DNA of 16,610 nt, taken from assembly GCA_937888485.1 (NCBI GenBank), contig CALAQQ010000201.1, forward strand, positions 1 through 16,610, read 5' to 3'. Both the position numbers and the translations under genes were made by a program. The stretch is from an uncultured Clostridia bacterium (GTDB lineage Bacteria; Bacillota; Clostridia; Oscillospirales; Acutalibacteraceae). The notes beneath the pieces were generated by a model. The model ran no database searches, was not told the origin of the DNA, and saw only the letters and a program-made list of their open reading frames with translations. Shown here piece by piece: positions 13,613 through 16,610 of the stretch; the first letter of the stretch is position 1, and each line of letters begins with the position of its first letter.

Positions 13613-14956
13613 TTATTTTTTGACAACACGACAACTTTTAATGCCGTAATATTCAAAGCATTTTATTGCATTTTCGTCAATAATTTCACCGCAAACTGTT
13701 ATCGGAATTGCAGGCGGACAGCTTACCGCCGAAGAAGCGAGAATCCTGCCCTTGCATCCGGAAACACAAATTTCTTCCGATGCTGAAAAAACAGCTTTTC
13801 TGACAGTCATGGCTGTTTCGGGCATTGATAAAACGGGAGGTTTTTCGGTTATCGCTTCTTTCTTTTCAATGGAAATAAGAATATTTCCGATAAGCTCAAT
13901 TTCATCATTACCGATTTCAGGAGTGAACATCATAACCGCAAAATCAGGGTCGGAGAATTCGCATTCAATACCGTTTTCCGAAAGAATACCCGCAATTTCT
14001 TCGCCCGTATATCCCATGCTTTTCGGACTTAAGGTAAGCTTCATCGGTTCGTTTCCGATAAGCTCAAAGCCGTAATCCGAAAGTCGTTTTTTGAGTTTGT
14101 TGACTGCATTTGCGGTTTTTTCAAGCTTTTCGGGATAGCCGTCGGCAATATATTTGTTTGCCATATCAAGCGACTGCATAATGATATATGACGGGCTTGT
14201 TGATGCAAAAAACGACATGGCATTTTCAGCATAATCGCTCATCATTCGGGGCGCATTTTCCGAAATATGGAGATATGCGCCGCCTGTTAAAACAGGCAGG
14301 GTTTTATGTGCCGAATCGCAACAGATATCTGCGCCGAGCGAAATCGGATGTATGTTTTCGGACAAAAATCCGAGATATGCGCCGTGAGCATTGTCAACAA
14401 GAAGCAATACACCGTGCTTTTTGCAAATGCGTGAAATACCTTTTATATCCGAAACATTGCCGAGATAATCGGGACTTGTGATATAAACCGCAACGGGTTT
14501 TTCAGCCATATCCGAAAGAAACGCATCGAGATACTCGGGCAAAATATCGCATGAAATAATGCTTTCGCTTTTTGGGGGATAAATCCACGCAATCTCAAAA
14601 TCGAGAAGTGCGGCGGCAGTCATAAAAACTCTGTGAGCATTTCTGCCTGCGGCAATAATCGGTTTTCTGCCGTTCTCTTTTGCATAAAGAGTTGCAAGAT
14701 AAAGCATCGCACGGATTGAAAGCGATGAGCCTTCGGCTGAATAAAGCGTTTTTGCCGTACCGAAAAGCTTTGCCGCATTTTCTTCGCTCTCTCTGATTAT
14801 GCCGTTTGCGTTATAAAGCACGTCCGCACCGTCAATTTCGGTTATATCGGAGCTTTCAATGCCGAGAAAATCCTTGCCTTTGTGACCGGGCATATGCAGA
14901 CGGAGTTTTCCGCTTTTTTTATATTCAGTTACAAAATCGCAAATCGGGGTTTTCAT
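13613..14956 (-). CDS. PLP-dependent Orn/Lys/Arg decarboxylase-family enzyme
   Basis: This 447-residue fold-type I PLP enzyme belongs to the SpeA/YaaO-like decarboxylase family. The N-terminal signature HMPGHKG (21-27) is followed by DITEIDGADVLY, and Asp188 and His191 lie in DNAHGAYLGF (PLP ring contact and stacking). Lys218 in DSAHKTLPVLTGG is the Schiff-base lysine. The C-terminal domain (about 380-447, with SCPPAIPITVCGEII) matches the family's end domain. It probably decarboxylates arginine, lysine or ornithine to a polyamine precursor; the sequence does not settle the substrate, and some family members are annotated only as aminotransferases. The usual DEAHG motif is DNAHG here. The ATG overlaps the scfB stop (TAATG) with GAGG upstream, so the two are translationally coupled. 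Confidence 0.87.
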   Translation of the reverse strand: MKTPICDFVTEYKKSGKLRLHMPGHKGKDFLGIESSDITEIDGADVLYNANGIIRESEENAAKLFGTAKTLYSAEGSSLSIRAMLYLATLYAKENGRKPIIAAGRNAHRVFMTAAALLDFEIAWIYPPKSESIISCDILPEYLDAFLSDMAEKPVAVYITSPDYLGNVSDIKGISRICKKHGVLLLVDNAHGAYLGFLSENIHPISLGADICCDSAHKTLPVLTGGAYLHISENAPRMMSDYAENAMSFFASTSPSYIIMQSLDMANKYIADGYPEKLEKTANAVNKLKKRLSDYGFELIGNEPMKLTLSPKSMGYTGEEIAGILSENGIECEFSDPDFAVMMFTPEIGNDEIELIGNILISIEKKEAITEKPPVLSMPETAMTVRKAVFSASEEICVSGCKGRILASSAVSCPPAIPITVCGEIIDENAIKCFEYYGIKSCRVVKK

Positions 14957-16335
14957 TATTCCTCAACTGCCTTTGCGGCTTCAAGCATTATCGCACATTC
15001 CATGCGTTTTCTGAAAAGCTCGCAGCCGTATTCATAAATTCCTTTTACAGAGCCCGTTGCATGATAGCCGTTTGCGGCGCAACCGCCCGAGCAGTAGAGT
15101 TTTGCCCAGCAATCCCTGCATTCGGGTCGAGCATAAACATTGCAGGACTCAAAATCTTTCTGAATTTCGTGGTTATCAACGCCGTTCCAGATATCGCCGA
15201 GTTTAAATTTTTCTTCGCCGACAAACTGGTGGCAGGGATAAAGATCACCCCAGGGAGTGACAGCCATATATTCAGTTCCCGAGCCGCATCCCGAAATTCT
15301 CTTATAGATACACGGACCGCCCTTGAGGTCAATCATATAGTGATAGAAGGTGAAAGGTTTTCCCTCTTTATGTTTTTCGAGCATGAGCGCTGCAAGCTTC
15401 TCATACTGGTCGAGAACAATGGGTAAATCCTCCTGTGTGAGTGCAGAGGGGTCATCGGGTGCACAGACAACGGGTTCCATGCTAAGCTCCGTAAATCCGA
15501 GGTCAAGCATCTGCTTGATATCCTCAAGAAAATCGGGGTTTGCATGGGTGAATGTGCCTCTCATATAATAATTCTTGTTACCTCGTGCCTCAACAAACTT
15601 CTGAAATTTGGGAACAATCTTTTCCCAGCTTCCGTTGCCTGCATAGTCAACACGGAAACGGTCATGCACTTCTTTTCTGCCGTCAAGGCTGAGAACAACG
15701 TTGCTCATTTCACGGTTTGAGAATTCGATAACATCATCGTCAACAAGAACGCCGTTTGTTGTAAGCGTAAAGCGAAAGTTCTTGTCCGCCTCTTTTTCAA
15801 CGGAGCGTGCATATTCAACAAGCTGTTTCACAACCTCAAAATTCATGAGGGGTTCGCCGCCGAAGAAGTCAACCTCAAGATTTCTGCGGCTTCCCGAATT
15901 TTCAATAAGGAAATCGAGCGCACGTTTGCCGACCTCAAAGCTCATAACCGCTCTGTCGCCATGGTAATTGCCCTGGCTTGCAAAACAATAGGAACAGTTG
16001 AGGTTGCAGGTGTGAGCAATATGAAGGCAGAGAGCTTTTATAACACCCGAAGTTTTTTTCTTAAGGTCGCCCGCCATGGGTTCAAAGGTGTCGGGAGTGA
16101 AAAGCTTACCCGCAGAGCGGAGCTGCTCAAGCTGTTCAAAGCAATCCTCGATTTCTTCCTTTGTGACGTCCTCACGGTCGGGATATTTCGCAAGAATTTT
16201 TGCGACGATTTCTTCACGGCTTTCGGTTTCATACATTTCGATTATGTCGTATGCAACCTCGTCAACAACATGAACCGAACCCGAAAAAATATCGAGAACG
16301 ATATTCAGACCGCCGAGTTTATAACAATGTATCAT
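14956..16335 (-). CDS. scfB: Radical SAM SCIFF peptide maturase (ScfB/CteB type)
   Basis: This 459-residue enzyme installs thioether crosslinks in the SCIFF peptide encoded just upstream. The N-terminal part (1-85) is the RiPP recognition element that binds the leader (begins MIHCYKLGGLNIVLDIFSG). The radical SAM motif CxxxCxxC is C110/C114/C117, followed by FFGGEP (SAM binding). The C-terminal SPASM/twitch domain holds two auxiliary [4Fe-4S] clusters with the cysteine series in SGCGSGTEY, LYPCHQF, PECRDCWAKLYCSGGC and YGCELF. ATG 16335 has AGGTGA a few nt upstream. The pairing with scfA and the domain order identify the family clearly. A hairpin between scfA and scfB probably lowers maturase synthesis relative to the peptide. 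Confidence 0.95.
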   Translation of the reverse strand: MIHCYKLGGLNIVLDIFSGSVHVVDEVAYDIIEMYETESREEIVAKILAKYPDREDVTKEEIEDCFEQLEQLRSAGKLFTPDTFEPMAGDLKKKTSGVIKALCLHIAHTCNLNCSYCFASQGNYHGDRAVMSFEVGKRALDFLIENSGSRRNLEVDFFGGEPLMNFEVVKQLVEYARSVEKEADKNFRFTLTTNGVLVDDDVIEFSNREMSNVVLSLDGRKEVHDRFRVDYAGNGSWEKIVPKFQKFVEARGNKNYYMRGTFTHANPDFLEDIKQMLDLGFTELSMEPVVCAPDDPSALTQEDLPIVLDQYEKLAALMLEKHKEGKPFTFYHYMIDLKGGPCIYKRISGCGSGTEYMAVTPWGDLYPCHQFVGEEKFKLGDIWNGVDNHEIQKDFESCNVYARPECRDCWAKLYCSGGCAANGYHATGSVKGIYEYGCELFRKRMECAIMLEAAKAVEE

Positions 16336-16356
16336 AGTATCACCTGTTAAAAAACT

Positions 16357-16387
16357 ATTAAAAATGCCGCCACATTGGCGGCATTTT
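16357..16387 (-). terminator. Attenuator-like terminator between scfA and scfB
   Basis: AAAATGCCGCC / GGCGGCATTTT form an 11-bp perfect stem with loop ACATT (16361-16387). On the minus strand it is followed by TAATAG and then TTTTTT. It begins 9 nt after the scfA stop. No clear promoter lies between it and scfB, so partial readthrough is the simplest way to express scfB and the genes below it. Confidence 0.75.
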
Positions 16388-16395
16388 GTTATTTC

Positions 16396-16536
16396 TTATT
16401 TCTTGCTTTCGCACTGCTGGTTAGCAACACCGCAGCTTGTCTTGCAAGCTGACTGGCAGGATGTCTGGCATTCGCCGCAGCCGCCCTTTTTAGCGCTTTC
16501 GCAAAGATTCTTTGTTTCAAGAGTCTTAATCTTCAT
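16396..16536 (-). CDS. scfA: SCIFF (six-Cys-in-45) ranthipeptide precursor
   Basis: The 46-residue precursor begins MKIKTLETKNL, the conserved SCIFF leader, followed by KKGGCGECQTSCQSACK. Cysteines are at 12, 20, 23, 27, 31, 35 and 42: the six expected ones plus an extra Cys12. ScfB should crosslink it through Cys-to-Thr thioethers; the role of the product is not well established. ATG 16536 is chosen over upstream in-frame starts because GGAGG (16545-16549) precedes it by 8 nt and the leader homology begins there. The residue after Cys35 is Gly36 (TSCGVANQ) where I remember Thr in most members. A perfect-consensus promoter lies directly upstream, implying high expression. Confidence 0.94.
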   Translation of the reverse strand: MKIKTLETKNLCESAKKGGCGECQTSCQSACKTSCGVANQQCESKK

Positions 16537-16567
16537 GTCTGTATCCTCCGAAAAATTATTTTTTCTT

Positions 16568-16596
16568 ATTATATCACGCAATATCGGTGATGTCAA
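16568..16596 (-). promoter_or_regulatory. Perfect-consensus promoter of scfA
   Basis: On the minus strand TTGACA (16596-16591), a 17-bp spacer and TATAAT (16573-16568) match consensus at 12 of 12 positions. The spacer holds a small dyad, ATCAC-9 nt-GTGAT, which could be a repressor site or chance. Transcription should begin near 16561, about 25 nt before the start codon. Confidence 0.82.
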
Positions 16597-16610
16597 TCAT
16601 TTAATGAGTG

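Noticed and set aside
16574..16590. Operator dyad in the scfA promoter spacer
   Set aside because: Arms of only 5 bp with a 9-nt centre match no regulator I can name, so it is not listed as a separate feature.

Overview
The window looks like a chromosomal segment from a spore-forming member of the Clostridia, probably an Oscillospirales/Ruminococcaceae-type gut anaerobe. The evidence is an rnfCDGEAB cluster in the clostridial gene order, a SCIFF ranthipeptide pair (scfA-scfB, typical of Clostridia), a YpeB-like germination protein, LexA boxes of the Gram-positive type, strong AGGAGG ribosome binding sites and AT-rich spacers. No species can be named from the sequence alone.

Layout. Positions 1-54 hold the 5' three quarters of a tRNA-Gln(CUG) gene on the minus strand, with its own promoter. 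A CDP-glycerol glycerophosphotransferase-family gene (237-1352, +) follows. Next come a 48-residue protein with 12 cysteines (1469-1615, +) and, convergent and overlapping it by 4 bp, an iron-dependent alcohol dehydrogenase (1612-2712, -). The divergent intergenic region 2713-2869 carries back-to-back promoters.

From 2870 to 10107 (+) lies the main module: a flavin transferase (apbE), a NusG-domain-II membrane protein and a Gx-family membrane protein, then rnfC, D, G, E, A and B. ApbE covalently attaches FMN, and RnfD and RnfG carry the expected FMN-accepting threonine motifs, so the first three genes probably mature or support the Rnf ferredoxin:NAD+ oxidoreductase. Between the Gx gene and rnfC sits a 281-bp MITE-like element with 29-bp imperfect terminal inverted repeats and apparent TA target duplication. 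Removing it in silico restores a tight operon and a TAA stop codon.

The next region (10133-10823) has a terminator, a small membrane protein on the minus strand (10189-10461), and an upstream AT-rich stretch. That stretch has a perfect consensus promoter with a 13/14 LexA box in its spacer and a second 12/14 box near the transcription start. This is the strongest candidate here for an undescribed system: an SOS-induced small membrane protein unlike YneA or SulA.

The rest is on the minus strand: a secreted metallophosphoesterase with its own promoter (10830-12269), and a probable operon read from the right end, scfA - attenuator-like terminator - scfB - Orn/Lys/Arg decarboxylase-fold PLP enzyme - ypeB-like gene (16536 down to 12327). 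The ScfA peptide departs from the SCIFF pattern I remember: it has an extra Cys12 and a Gly where I expect the thioether-accepting Thr.
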